Notes under the pieces: generated by a model
The model's input: only the letters and a program-made list of their open reading frames with translations
Databases searched by the model: none
What the model was told of the DNA's origin: nothing
NCBI RefSeq assembly: GCF_006489205.2
Contig: NZ_VFYR02000002.1
Span: 310,001 to 374,000, forward strand
Reading direction: 5' to 3'
DNA: 64,000 bases
Source: Brevibacterium sp. XM4083
GTDB lineage: Bacteria; Actinomycetota; Actinomycetes; Actinomycetales; Brevibacteriaceae
In this document: positions 1-8,207 of the stretch, in pieces
Layout: every line of letters starts with the position of its first letter
Numbering within the stretch: the first letter of the stretch is position 1
Position numbers and translations under genes: made by a program

Positions 1-1
1 C

Positions 2-208
2 TGGCAGCTGGCGACGAATGTCCGCTCGGCCGTCATGCTCTTCCGGGGCCGCACCGCTGCGGCGCTGCCCGACGAGCATTCGGAGCTCGAGGCGACGGCG
101 CGGCTGCTCGGCTATCCTGCCGGCGGCGGGCGCGAACTCGAGGACGACTACCTCCGGGCGACCCGTCATGCCCGGACGGTCATGGAGCAGCGCTTCTACG
201 GGTTCTGA
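2..208 (+). CDS. glnE: Glutamine synthetase adenylyltransferase, C-terminal end (partial)
   Basis: Only the last 68 codons are inside the window, open from base 2 to a TGA at 206-208. The peptide runs WQLATNVRSAV, then LFRGR, LLGYP, and ends with RTVMEQRFYGF, the closing helical-bundle pattern of GlnE enzymes. GlnE adds and removes AMP on the regulatory tyrosine of glutamine synthetase. The target enzyme glnA lies 1.7 kb away on the other strand, which supports the call. The catalytic nucleotidyltransferase domains lie upstream of the window and cannot be checked. Confidence 0.85.
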   Translation, partial: WQLATNVRSAVMLFRGRTAAALPDEHSELEATARLLGYPAGGGRELEDDYLRATRHARTVMEQRFYGF

Positions 209-212
209 CTCG

Positions 213-241
213 CTGAGGTCGCTGACCCACAGCGACCTCAG
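213..241. terminator. Bidirectional terminator hairpin, glnE / mtr
   Basis: Perfect 11-bp inverted repeat CTGAGGTCGCT / AGCGACCTCAG with a 7-nt loop. It lies between the convergent stops of glnE and mycothione reductase. There is no strong T tract, as is common in high-GC actinobacteria. Confidence 0.6.
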
Positions 242-269
242 GCCGGCCGACCGGTCCGCCTCGGCGCAG

Positions 270-1748
270 TCAGCGCGGCGTGAACTCGAGTCCGAGCAGA
301 GCGTTCTCGACGACCTCGGGCAGCGCCGGGTGGATCCAGTACTGGCCCCGAGCCACCTCGTCGGCGGGCTGGTCGAAGGCCATCGCCTGGATGAGCGGCT
401 GGATGATCATCGACGCCTCGGCCCCGACGATCTGCGCACCGAGGATGAGCCGGGAGTCCCGGTCGGCGATGATCTTGACGATCCCGGGATCGTCGGCCAT
501 CGCCCACCCGTAGGCGACGTCGGAGTACTGCTGGACTTTGACGGTGACGTCGTGTCCGGCCTGCCGGGCTTCGTCCTCGGTCATGCCGACGGTCGCGACC
601 TGCGGGGAGGTGAAGACCGCAGCCGGCACGGCCTTGTGGCTGGCGGCCTCGAGAGCGTCCTCCGCGGCGGCCCCGGGTGCCCCGGCGGCAACGTCGATGA
701 CGAGGTTGTCACCGACGACCCGAGCCTCGTGGTTGGCCACGTGCTTGAGCTGGTGCTCGGAGCTGATGTCGCCGAGGGCGAAGACACCGGGGACGGGCTC
801 GCCGCCGGCATAGACCCGCTGGAACGCGTCGACGACGAGCCTGCCGTCGGGAGTGAGATCGTAGCCGACTTCGGCGGCGTCGAGGCCTGCGGTGTTCGGG
901 TGACGACCGATGGCGATGAGGACGATGTCGGCCTCGATCGCGGCGGGAACGTCGACGTCATCGACCCGACCGCTGGGTTCGAGCTCGATCGTCATCGGTG
1001 CGCCCTCCCCATCGCCGAGGCGGTAGGCCGCAGGCTGAGCCCCGAGGATGACGTTGTGGTCGACGGTGAAGATCTTCGTGAATTCCGCCGAGGCGGTGCC
1101 GTCGAGGTCCTGGAGCAGCCGGGGTCCGCGGGCGATGACCGTGACATCGCTGCCGAAGCTCGTGAAGATGTGGGCGAATTCCATGGCGATGACGCCGGAG
1201 CCGACGATCGCCAACCGCTTCGGCTGCTCGGGCAGGCGCATGATCGAATTCGAGGTGACGATCGGGTAGCCCGGAGTGTCGACCCGCGCCGGATCGAGGC
1301 CGGGGGTGTCGGGGAGGGTGGGTGCGGCCCCCGCGGCGATGACGATCCGATCCGCGGTGATCTCCTCACCCGATGCGGTGACCACGGTCTTCTCATCGAT
1401 GAAGCGGACGTGTTCGGGGATGACGGTGTTGTTCGGCTGGCGGTCGCCCGATCGGTACTCCCGACCGCCGGCTTCGATCGCGTCGACGCGGGAGAAGATG
1501 CGCTCCTGCAGACCCGGCCAATCGACGCCGTCGAAACTGGCCTCGACGTCGTAGCGGCGGGCGTGTGCGGCCTCCTCGGCGACGGTGGCCGGGTAGACGA
1601 ACATCTTCGTCGGAATGCACCCGACGTTGAGGCACGTGCCCCCGAAATGCCATTCCTCGGCGATCGCGGTCTTCAGCCCCGCGAACCTCTTGTCGAGGAA
1701 CATGTTCCCCGACCCCGTGCCGATGAGCAGCAGATCGTAGTGCGTCAT
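270..1748 (-). CDS. mtr: Mycothione reductase
   Basis: A 492-aa FAD/NAD(P)H pyridine nucleotide-disulfide oxidoreductase. The N-terminus has the FAD-binding GTGSGN motif (about residue 10), and the redox-active disulfide sits in GGTCLNVGC (Cys39/Cys44). A second Rossmann motif, GSGVIAMEFA, and the FALGDI motif follow. The C-terminal YWIHPALPEVVENALL carries the His-Glu active-site pair. The GTGSGN start and overall pattern fit mycothione reductase, which recycles oxidised mycothiol, better than lipoamide dehydrogenase; a true lpdA is at 10139-11527. I chose the ATG at 1748, which gives the family-standard MTHYDLL start. An in-frame start 18 codons upstream would fall close to the glnA terminator. 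Confidence 0.9.
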   Translation of the reverse strand: MTHYDLLLIGTGSGNMFLDKRFAGLKTAIAEEWHFGGTCLNVGCIPTKMFVYPATVAEEAAHARRYDVEASFDGVDWPGLQERIFSRVDAIEAGGREYRSGDRQPNNTVIPEHVRFIDEKTVVTASGEEITADRIVIAAGAAPTLPDTPGLDPARVDTPGYPIVTSNSIMRLPEQPKRLAIVGSGVIAMEFAHIFTSFGSDVTVIARGPRLLQDLDGTASAEFTKIFTVDHNVILGAQPAAYRLGDGEGAPMTIELEPSGRVDDVDVPAAIEADIVLIAIGRHPNTAGLDAAEVGYDLTPDGRLVVDAFQRVYAGGEPVPGVFALGDISSEHQLKHVANHEARVVGDNLVIDVAAGAPGAAAEDALEAASHKAVPAAVFTSPQVATVGMTEDEARQAGHDVTVKVQQYSDVAYGWAMADDPGIVKIIADRDSRLILGAQIVGAEASMIIQPLIQAMAFDQPADEVARGQYWIHPALPEVVENALLGLEFTPR

Positions 1749-1808
1749 AGTTCGTCCTCGCAGAAGATGGTGTCGATGCCGAGCGCCCGTGCCGCCGTGC
1801 AACGCAGC

Positions 1809-1841
1809 GGGGGCGCCACCGGAGAAACCGGTGACGCCCCC
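1809..1841 (-). terminator. Terminator downstream of glnA
   Basis: A 14-bp stem, GGGGGCGCCACCGG / CCGGTGACGCCCCC, with a 5-nt loop. Its single mismatch becomes a G-U pair when transcribed from the minus strand. It separates glnA from mtr, which therefore probably has its own promoter. Confidence 0.7.
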
Positions 1842-1880
1842 ACTGTATTCCCTGCGAGCCGAAATGGTCCGCCGGTCGGG

Positions 1881-3305
1881 TCAGATCGAGTAGTAGAGCT
1901 CGAACTCGGTCGGAGTCGGGCGCAGACGCGCGACGTCGATCTCGTTCTCGCGCTTGATCTTGATCCACGTCTCGATGAGGTCAGGAGTGAAGACGTCACC
2001 GGCGGTGAGGAAGTCGTGATCGCGCTCGAGCTCGTCGAGCGCCTCGTCGAGGGAGGCCGGGACGAGCTTGATGTCCTTGGCCTCCTCCGGGGGCAGCTCG
2101 TAGAGGTCCTTGTCGATCGGCTCCGGCGGTTCGATGCGGTTGCGGATGCCGTCGAGGCCGGCCATGAGCTGCGCGGAGAACGCGAGGTAGGGGTTGCTCG
2201 ACGGGTCGGGCACGCGGAACTCGAGGCGCTTGGCCTTCGGGGAGGAGCCGGTCACCGGGATGCGGATGGCTGCCGAGCGGTTGCGGGCCGAGTAGACGAG
2301 GTTGACGGGCGCCTCGTAGCCGGGCACGAGGCGACGGTAGGAGTTGATCGTCGGGTTCGTGAACGCGAGGACGGCGCCGGCGTGTTCGATGAGGCCGCCG
2401 ATGTACCAGCGGGCGAGGTCGGAGAGTCCGGCGTAGCCGTTCTCGTCGTAGAACAGCGGTTCGCCGTTCTTCCACAGCGACTGGTGGCAGTGCATGCCCG
2501 AACCGTTGTCGCCGAAGAGGGGCTTGGGCATGAAGGTGACCGTCTTGCCGTACTCGTCGGCGGTGTTCTTGACGACGTACTTGAAGTCGAGGAGCTGGTC
2601 GGCGGCGTGCTGGAGGGTGTTGAACTTGTAGTTGATCTCCTGCTGCCCGGCCGTGCCGACCTCGTGGTGGGCGCGCTCCATCTCGAAGCCGATCTCCTCG
2701 AGCGTCATCGACATCTCATCGCGGATGTCGGCGAACTTGTCCTGCGGGGAGACGGGGAAGTAGCCGCCCTTGTAGGGCGTCTTGTAGCCGAGGTTGCCGT
2801 CGGGTTCCTGTGCGCCGGTGTTCCATGCCGCTTCGATGGAGTTGACCTCGTAGAAGCTGTGCCCGGGGGTGTTCTGGTAGCGGATCGAGTCGAACATGTA
2901 GAACTCGGCCTCGGCACCGTAGTAGACGGTGTCGGCGATGCCGGTGCTCTCCAGGTACTTCTCCGCCTTCGCCGCGACCTGGCGGGGATCGCGGGAGTAG
3001 GGCTCGTCGGTGAAAGGGTCGACGATTGAGTGCGTGACGACGAGGGTCTTCGCCTCCCGGTAGGGGTCGATGAACGCCGAGGCGACATCGGCGAGGAGCT
3101 TCATGTCCGATTCGTGGATGCCCTGGAAGCCTGTGATCGAGGACCCGTCGAAGAGGAGACCTTCGGTGATCTCATCCACGCCGTACGAGGCGGCGGGAAG
3201 GTTGAAGTGCTGGACGACACCGGGCAGGTCGCAGAAGCGGACATCGACGAAACGCACGTCGTTCTCCGCGATGTAGTTGACGAGTTCTTCAGCAGACGAG
3301 AACAC
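1881..3305 (-). CDS. glnA: Type I glutamine synthetase
   Basis: A 474-aa enzyme that makes glutamine from glutamate, ammonia and ATP, the main ammonium-assimilation step. It shows the beta-grasp N-terminus ([10 protein letters not shown]), the FDGSS motif, the ATP-site motif [10 protein letters not shown], and the [20 protein letters not shown] catalytic region. The adenylylation tyrosine is Tyr402 in [10 protein letters not shown], so this is the GlnE-controlled type I-beta form, and the end of glnE lies in the same window. The length matches GlnA1 of other actinobacteria. The upstream region holds GlnR-like half-sites, and a hairpin follows the stop. Confidence 0.97.
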   Translation of the reverse strand: MFSSAEELVNYIAENDVRFVDVRFCDLPGVVQHFNLPAASYGVDEITEGLLFDGSSITGFQGIHESDMKLLADVASAFIDPYREAKTLVVTHSIVDPFTDEPYSRDPRQVAAKAEKYLESTGIADTVYYGAEAEFYMFDSIRYQNTPGHSFYEVNSIEAAWNTGAQEPDGNLGYKTPYKGGYFPVSPQDKFADIRDEMSMTLEEIGFEMERAHHEVGTAGQQEINYKFNTLQHAADQLLDFKYVVKNTADEYGKTVTFMPKPLFGDNGSGMHCHQSLWKNGEPLFYDENGYAGLSDLARWYIGGLIEHAGAVLAFTNPTINSYRRLVPGYEAPVNLVYSARNRSAAIRIPVTGSSPKAKRLEFRVPDPSSNPYLAFSAQLMAGLDGIRNRIEPPEPIDKDLYELPPEEAKDIKLVPASLDEALDELERDHDFLTAGDVFTPDLIETWIKIKRENEIDVARLRPTPTEFELYYSI

Positions 3306-3370
3306 TTAGGTCTCCTAGTTAGACGTATGGTCGGTTCTTCGTGACCGAGATCCATCCTAGTTCTTGCTCG

Positions 3371-3408
3371 GTGAAGCCGTGATGACAGTCATGTTTCGGG
3401 GATGTTTC
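3371..3408 (-). promoter_or_regulatory. GlnR-like operator upstream of glnA
   Basis: On the minus strand, four 5-bp blocks repeat at exactly 11-bp spacing: GAAAC-N6-GAAAC-N6-GTCAT-N6-TTCAC (3408 down to 3371). Actinobacterial GlnR boxes have the form gTnAc-N6-GaAAc, repeated. The array begins 66 bp upstream of the glnA start, a typical position for nitrogen control. The GTCAT block also forms an 11-bp palindrome, ATGACAGTCAT (3382-3392). Binding by GlnR is inferred. Confidence 0.55.
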
Positions 3409-3436
3409 CTGATGATTCACTCAGGGACGACTTCGG

Positions 3437-3442
3437 TACCCT
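3437..3442 (+). promoter_or_regulatory. -10 box of a leaderless promoter (RDD gene)
   Basis: TACCCT fits the TANNNT -10 consensus and ends 6 nt before the GTG at 3449, which puts the transcription start at or next to the start codon. The GGAGGA between them is too close to the GTG to act as a ribosome-binding site. Confidence 0.5.
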
Positions 3443-3448
3443 GGAGGA

Positions 3449-3889
3449 GTGATCAATCGCGACGACCTCGGGTCCTGGCTGCAGGGACCACAGATCAGCC
3501 GAGACGAGGGTGACTGGCCCGGACGCCGACTCGGCCTGCCGGAGACCGGCAGCCATGCGGTGGCCCCCGCGTGGAAGCGCCTGCTCGCCCTCATGGTCGA
3601 CTGGTTCATGTGTCTGGCGATCGCCGGACTCTTCGCCTCGACCAACCCGTTCCTCGCCCCGGGCATCTTCCTGCTGGAGAACATCCTCCTCGTCTCGACG
3701 CTCGGCTATACCGTCGGCCACCGCATCTTCGGGATCGAGGTGCGCCGCCTCGACGGCCGCGTCCCGGGATTCGTGCCCGCCCTCATCCGCTCACTGCTCG
3801 TCGTCCTCGTCATTCCCGCGCTCATCTTCGACCGCGACCACCGCGGTCTCCACGACCTCGCGGCGAAGACGGCGATCCTCCGCCGCTGA
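3449..3889 (+). CDS. RDD family membrane protein
   Basis: A 146-aa small membrane protein. The N-terminal RRD/RDDLGSWL block followed by WPGRRLGLP is shared by the RDD proteins found beside glnA in many actinobacteria. Hydrophobic segments lie at about residues 47-65, 70-85 and 108-125. The RDD-family charged motif is seen as KRLLALMVDW and as DRDHRGLHDLAA near the end. The exact function of the family is unknown. It is divergent from glnA and convergent with DUF4191. The GTG start is supported by conservation of MINRDDLGSW and by the -10 box 6 nt upstream. Confidence 0.85.
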   Translation: MINRDDLGSWLQGPQISRDEGDWPGRRLGLPETGSHAVAPAWKRLLALMVDWFMCLAIAGLFASTNPFLAPGIFLLENILLVSTLGYTVGHRIFGIEVRRLDGRVPGFVPALIRSLLVVLVIPALIFDRDHRGLHDLAAKTAILRR

Positions 3890-3913
3890 GCCGGCAGCCG
3901 GCGCCGACGACAG

Positions 3914-3947
3914 CGGCCCCGTCACCATGGTCTCGGTGACGGGGCCG
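3914..3947. terminator. Bidirectional terminator, RDD / DUF4191
   Basis: Perfect 13-bp inverted repeat CGGCCCCGTCACC / GGTGACGGGGCCG with an 8-nt loop, between convergent genes. Confidence 0.8.
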
Positions 3948-3973
3948 TATGCGTTGGCGAGGCGGAGCGGCGA

Positions 3974-4705
3974 TCAGCGTCCGCGCATCGCCTTGTGGTT
4001 GGGGCGCGCCTTGTTCGGGTCGATGCCCTTGGGGATCGGCGGACGGGTGCCCTGGGTGCCGAGCGCGGAGAGGCGGTTGCGCACGGCGAGCACCTCGGCG
4101 CGGTTGAGCTTGCGGGGCAGCTTGTGGACGGTCGAGACGACCTGCTTCATCTGCAGCTGGCCGTCCTCGCTGCCGCCCTGGAGGGTGTGGACGGGGACGT
4201 TGGGGAGGATGCGCTCGTGGCGCTTCTTCTCCTTGGCGAGCAGCTTCGCGCTGCGGGCCTTCGGTCCCTCACTGAGCAGCACGACTCCCGAGCGGCCCGT
4301 CGAACGGAAGACGAGGTCACGGCTCTTCGGGTCGATGGCAATGGGCTTCTCGTCCATGAGGTAGCCGCGCCGTGCGGTGTTGAGGACCGCGCCGAAGGCG
4401 CCTGGCTGGCCCTCCATCTGCGCGAACGCGGCGGTCTCGGCGAAGCGGCCGAGCATGAACATGCCGAGCAGCAGACCGACCATGAGTCCCAGGATCGTCG
4501 TGAACACGGCCCCGCCGAAGACGAGTCCGGCGAGCAGGCCGAGGAGCGTGAAGCCCACGACAGCGGCGGCCAGCAGCCACGGGGTCGCCTTGTTGTGCTT
4601 CGCGGCGAGGTCGTAGACCTGCCGCATCTGCGCCAGACGGCCCGGCTTCTTGTTCGGATCCTTCGGCTTGCGACGGAACAGTCCCTTGCGCGGTTCTTCG
4701 CTCAT
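3974..4705 (-). CDS. DUF4191 family membrane protein
   Basis: A 243-aa protein of the actinobacterial DUF4191 family (Rv2219-like). A basic N-terminus (RRKPKDPNKKPGR) precedes two closely spaced hydrophobic segments (about residues 42-85), followed by a soluble C-terminal domain containing GVVLLSEGP. Function is unknown. Its place next to lipA and the RDD protein is conserved in actinobacteria. I chose the ATG at 4705 (MSEEPRKG). A longer in-frame start at 4765 would overlap the lipA stop and lacks the conserved start. It lies 56 bp after lipA and probably shares that transcript. Confidence 0.85.
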   Translation of the reverse strand: MSEEPRKGLFRRKPKDPNKKPGRLAQMRQVYDLAAKHNKATPWLLAAAVVGFTLLGLLAGLVFGGAVFTTILGLMVGLLLGMFMLGRFAETAAFAQMEGQPGAFGAVLNTARRGYLMDEKPIAIDPKSRDLVFRSTGRSGVVLLSEGPKARSAKLLAKEKKRHERILPNVPVHTLQGGSEDGQLQMKQVVSTVHKLPRKLNRAEVLAVRNRLSALGTQGTRPPIPKGIDPNKARPNHKAMRGR

Positions 4706-4761
4706 TCTCTCACTTGCTCTTGACGGGCCGACGGGTCCCGAGGACAGGCCCGCGGAACCAC

Positions 4762-5814
4762 TCATTGCTCAGCAGACAAGTCTACCTCTTCGCCTGCGCC
4801 GAACATATCCACAACGGCCTGCGCCTCCTGCTTGGCCGGGGTGTGCTTGTCGAGATGCGCGAGGTGGGCGGGGATCTCCTCGCCTCGGTGGCGCATCGCT
4901 GTGGCCCAGAGGCGACCGGCGCGGTACGACGAGCGCACGAGCGGACCGGACATGACTCCGAGGAAGCCGATCTCCTCGGCGGCGTCGCGGAGCATGACGA
5001 AGTCGGCGGGCTTGACCCAGCGGGTGACGGGATGGTGGCGCGGCGACGGGCGCAGGTACTGGGTGATCGTGATGAGGTCGCACCCGGCGTCGTGGAGGTC
5101 CTGAAGCGCGGAGATGATCTCGTCGTTTGTCTCGCCCATGCCGAGGATGAGGTTCGACTTCGTGATGAGTCCGGCCTCGCGGGCCTGGGTGATCACCGAC
5201 AGGGAGCGCTCGTAGCGGAAAGCCGGACGGATGCGCTTGAAGATGCGCGGCACCGTCTCGACATTGTGGGCGAGCACCTCCGGCCGGGAGGAGAACACCT
5301 CGGCGAGCTGGTCGGGCTTCGCGTTGAAGTCGGGGATGAGGAGCTCGACCCCGGTGCCGCGGCCGTCGACGTAGTCGAGGTCGTGGATCTGGCGGACCGT
5401 CTCCGCGTAGAGCCACGCACCGCCGTCGGGCAGGTCGTCGCGGGCCACACCGGTGATCGTCGAGTAGCGCAGGCCCATCTCGCCCACCGAGGCGGCGACG
5501 CGGCGCGGCTCATCGGCGTCGAAATCGGCGGGACGGCCGGTGTCGATCTGACAGAAGTCGCAGCGGCGGGTGCACTGCTCGCCGCCGATGAGGAAGGTCG
5601 CTTCGCGATCCTCCCAGCATTCGAAGATGTTCGGGCAGCCGGCCTCCTCGCACACGGTGTGGAGGTCCTGTTTGCGCACGAGGGACTTCAGGGAGGTGTA
5701 CTCCGGGCCGATGTGGGCCTTCGCCTTGATCCAGGCTGGCTTCTCCTCGATCGGCGTCTCCGAGTTCCGTGCCTCGACACGGAGCATGCGGCGGCCTTCG
5801 GGTGCGATCGTCAC
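4762..5814 (-). CDS. lipA: Lipoyl synthase
   Basis: A 350-aa radical SAM enzyme that inserts two sulfurs into protein-bound octanoyl groups. The auxiliary cluster cysteines are in [14 protein letters not shown], and the radical SAM motif is CTRRCDFC (CxxxCxxC). The C-terminal RSSY motif (LVRSSYRAG) that supplies the serine ligand of the auxiliary cluster is present. It starts at GTG 5814 with AGGAG about 6 nt upstream, 10 bp after the lipB stop, so lipB-lipA form an operon. The nearby sucB encodes an E2 subunit with two lipoyl domains, a likely substrate. Confidence 0.97.
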   Translation of the reverse strand: MTIAPEGRRMLRVEARNSETPIEEKPAWIKAKAHIGPEYTSLKSLVRKQDLHTVCEEAGCPNIFECWEDREATFLIGGEQCTRRCDFCQIDTGRPADFDADEPRRVAASVGEMGLRYSTITGVARDDLPDGGAWLYAETVRQIHDLDYVDGRGTGVELLIPDFNAKPDQLAEVFSSRPEVLAHNVETVPRIFKRIRPAFRYERSLSVITQAREAGLITKSNLILGMGETNDEIISALQDLHDAGCDLITITQYLRPSPRHHPVTRWVKPADFVMLRDAAEEIGFLGVMSGPLVRSSYRAGRLWATAMRHRGEEIPAHLAHLDKHTPAKQEAQAVVDMFGAGEEVDLSAEQ

Positions 5815-5824
5815 GTCGGTTCTC

Positions 5825-6463
5825 CTAAGCGGTGATGGTCTCGTGCAGGATCTCGTCGAGCCGGGGAGCGACCTCTTCGGGGGTCACAGTCCGGCCGAGT
5901 TCGGCACTGATGGTGGTCGTGTCGGCATCGGTGATGCCGCAGGCGATGATCGATTCGTAGGCACCGAGGTCGTTGCTGCAGTTGAGAGCGAGACCGTGCA
6001 TCGTCACGCCGTCGTGGATGCGGATGCCGATCGCCCCGATCTTGCGGTCACGCCGGGTGTCGTCGCCGAGGATCCACACTCCCGCGCGGCCCTCGATCGT
6101 CGTGGCGTCGATGCCGTACTCGCTGAGCAGGCGGATCATCGAATCCTCGAGCTGGGCGACGAAGAGGCGGACCTCTTTGGGATCGTTGAGCCGGTAGATG
6201 AAGTAGGCGACGAGCTGACCCGGGCCGTGCCAGGTGATCTTGCCGCCGCGGTCGACGTCGATGACCTCGGTGCCATCGGTCGGTCGTTCGTGGTCCTCCG
6301 TGCGTTTGCCGGCAGTGTAGACCGGGGGGTGTTCGAGGAGCAGGATCGTCGACTCCCTGTTCCCGGCGAGCACGTCTTCGTGATACTTCTTCTGCAGGTC
6401 CCACGTGGTGCGATAGTCCGAGAAGACCGGCGCGAAACCCAGAATCTCTGTGGCCAGTGGCAT
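5825..6463 (-). CDS. lipB: Lipoyl(octanoyl) transferase
   Basis: A 212-aa LipB that moves octanoate from acyl-ACP to lipoyl domains. The sequence shows [14 protein letters not shown], the [12 protein letters not shown] motif, and the catalytic pair: the lysine in [10 protein letters not shown] and the cysteine in SIIACGI. It is the first gene of lipB-lipA. A -10 element, TAGTCT, sits 6 nt upstream of the ATG with no Shine-Dalgarno sequence, so the mRNA is probably leaderless. Confidence 0.96.
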   Translation of the reverse strand: MPLATEILGFAPVFSDYRTTWDLQKKYHEDVLAGNRESTILLLEHPPVYTAGKRTEDHERPTDGTEVIDVDRGGKITWHGPGQLVAYFIYRLNDPKEVRLFVAQLEDSMIRLLSEYGIDATTIEGRAGVWILGDDTRRDRKIGAIGIRIHDGVTMHGLALNCSNDLGAYESIIACGITDADTTTISAELGRTVTPEEVAPRLDEILHETITA

Positions 6464-6469
6464 GCGTCC

Positions 6470-6475
6470 AGACTA
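6470..6475 (-). promoter_or_regulatory. -10 box of leaderless lipB promoter
   Basis: TAGTCT on the minus strand, with 6 nt (GGACGC) between it and the ATG at 6463. Confidence 0.5.
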
Positions 6476-6588
6476 TGCCCGTTGACCGGGGTGTTCAATT
6501 CATCTCCGCATGACCCTCGACACGTTCTCCACAGCCTCGCCATTGACTTATCACAGCGCATCATACATCATCAAATGATATCGAACAC

Positions 6589-6603
6589 CAATGACTGTCA
6601 TTG
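6589..6603. promoter_or_regulatory. Palindrome in the divergent lipB / 6620 intergenic region
   Basis: CAATGACTGTCATTG, a 6-bp inverted repeat with a 3-bp centre, lies 17 bp upstream of the start at 6620 in a locally AT-rich patch. Its core, ATGACTGTCAT, is the reverse complement of the palindrome within the glnA operator (3382-3392). A second small palindrome, ATCAT-CAA-ATGAT, is at 6567-6579. The binding protein is unknown. Confidence 0.35.
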
Positions 6604-6619
6604 ACGGGGATGACGAACT

Positions 6620-8149
6620 ATGACATGGCACTTCGAAGCGACGATCGCCGACGACATCCATCGCGTCGGCGACGACACGGGGGAGACCCGCTGGGGCGTC
6701 GTCGCCGGAGAGCAGACCCGCAAGCCTGGCACGGCTGACCCGTCTGCCACCGATCCGGCCGACGATGCCGGAGTGCTCGAAACGGCCGAGGTCATCCTCC
6801 CGACCGGGGAGGCGAGACTGCTCCTCGTCCCGGTCCTGCCCGGCGGCCTCGTCATCGACGTCGTCCGCGCCTTCCACGGTCTCACGGAGGGCGAAGCCCA
6901 CACCCTGCTGCGCGGCATGTTCGCCGAACTCGCCGAGGTCGACGCTGCGACCGAGCGGCTCAGCCTCGCGTGCTTCGGTCTCGACGCCGCTGGCCGCCCG
7001 CGGGTCATCCCCGGCATGCGCCGCGCCTTGGAGACTCCGGTGAGGCGCGCGGTGGGGGAGCTGCTCTATCACGCCCTCCACGGGGTGCCGTGGACCGACA
7101 GTCTGCTGCCCGTCGGGGTCGCGCTCGAGTCGTGCAGCGCCGACGTGCAGGCCCTGGTCACCGATCTCCTCGACGAGTCGAGTCCGGCAGCGGGGGCGTC
7201 GCTGCCGGCCGTCATCGCCGAGGTGACCCCGCGGCTCAGTCGCCTCGGCACTCCGGCTGTGCTTCCGCTCGTCCCGGCCTCCCGTGATCTCGATCCGGCG
7301 CTGGCCCTGACGGCCCGTCTGCGCGTGACCACGTCCCCGGCGGTCGAGGACCGCGACCTGCCCGATTCGGTGGGGGCCGAGGGGGCCGGCTCCGGGTCGT
7401 CGCGGCGGGGGCTGTCGACGGTGGCCGCTCTCCGCTCGAGCGGCCGCTCACGCTTCGGACGCCGAGGCGAAGCGACCCCGGACCGCGGTGACGCGCCGGT
7501 GGTCCGACGCCGTCCGGGCGATCGCGGTACAGGCGATCGCGGTACAGGCGATCGCCGCTCCGGCAGTCGCGGCACCGGGCGGGCTCGGGAACGCGCCACC
7601 GCCTCGGCGGTTGCCCGTCTCTGCGCTGTCGTGACCTCGCCGTGGGCCAAGCGTGCCGCGCTCGGGGCGGCGATGGTCGTCGTTCTCCTCGGCGGTCTGC
7701 TCATGGTCCGCGCGTGGTCGACCGGTGATGAGGCGTCTCCCTCGCCGGTCGCCGCCGACGACGGTGCGGCGGAGAGTGCGGACACGGATGCGGGCGGGCT
7801 CAGCGACACGGCCGTCGCCGAGCGCCTCGGCGAACTCTGCGCCGAACGCGCACGCGTGCTCGAAGCCGGAGACGAGGAGGGTCTGGCCGGGCTCACGGTG
7901 CCCGGGTCGACGGCGGCGGCCGCCGATGAACTCATTGACCTCGCCGCATATTCCGGAGGGACGTACACGATCACCGTGACCGATGTCGCCGTCGAGTCGC
8001 AGTCGCCTGCGGAGATCGTCGTCACCGCGACGATGACGACGACAGCGGAGAGCGGGGGCGACCAGGAGGCGTTCGACGCGAAGGACGTCGTCGTCACACT
8101 CGGTCGGCATGCCGGGCAATGGCTCATCGCCGAGGTGGCCGAGGCGTGA
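6620..8149 (+). CDS. Membrane protein with degenerate kinase-like N-terminal domain
   Basis: A 509-aa protein not assigned to a named family. Residues about 60-230 look like the remains of a Ser/Thr kinase C-lobe (GRPRVIPG, then VRRAVGELLYHALHGVPW) without HRD or DFG motifs, so it is probably a pseudokinase. A low-complexity basic linker follows, containing GDRGTGDRGTGDR-type repeats. One membrane span is at about residues 346-366. The extracytoplasmic part (about 395-509) resembles a small NTF2-like fold and begins with an acidic, Ala/Asp-rich spacer. It stands alone between lipB (divergent) and sucB (convergent). The ATG at 6620 has only weak upstream purines (ACGAACT). Confidence 0.6.
   Translation: MTWHFEATIADDIHRVGDDTGETRWGVVAGEQTRKPGTADPSATDPADDAGVLETAEVILPTGEARLLLVPVLPGGLVIDVVRAFHGLTEGEAHTLLRGMFAELAEVDAATERLSLACFGLDAAGRPRVIPGMRRALETPVRRAVGELLYHALHGVPWTDSLLPVGVALESCSADVQALVTDLLDESSPAAGASLPAVIAEVTPRLSRLGTPAVLPLVPASRDLDPALALTARLRVTTSPAVEDRDLPDSVGAEGAGSGSSRRGLSTVAALRSSGRSRFGRRGEATPDRGDAPVVRRRPGDRGTGDRGTGDRRSGSRGTGRARERATASAVARLCAVVTSPWAKRAALGAAMVVVLLGGLLMVRAWSTGDEASPSPVAADDGAAESADTDAGGLSDTAVAERLGELCAERARVLEAGDEEGLAGLTVPGSTAAAADELIDLAAYSGGTYTITVTDVAVESQSPAEIVVTATMTTTAESGGDQEAFDAKDVVVTLGRHAGQWLIAEVAEA
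7517..7555 (+). repeat. 15-bp tandem repeat within the pseudokinase-like gene
   Basis: GGCGATCGCGGTACA occurs twice in tandem (7517-7531, 7532-7546), followed by a partial third copy, GGCGATCGC. It encodes the RGTGD linker repeat in frame, so copy-number change would lengthen or shorten the juxtamembrane linker without a frameshift. Confidence 0.8.
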
Positions 8150-8152
8150 ATG

Positions 8153-8187
8153 CCGCAGGGGGCCGGTCGATGACCGGCCCCCTGCGG
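8153..8187. terminator. Strong bidirectional terminator
   Basis: Perfect 16-bp stem, CCGCAGGGGGCCGGTC / GACCGGCCCCCTGCGG, with a 3-nt loop, between convergent genes. Confidence 0.85.
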
Positions 8188-8207
8188 GCTGCTGAGATCG
8201 CGGTGGC

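Noticed and set aside
18..3029. 1003-codon open frame on the plus strand
   Set aside because: It is antisense to mtr and glnA, both firmly identified, and has no protein motifs. Long antisense frames arise from high GC at third codon positions.
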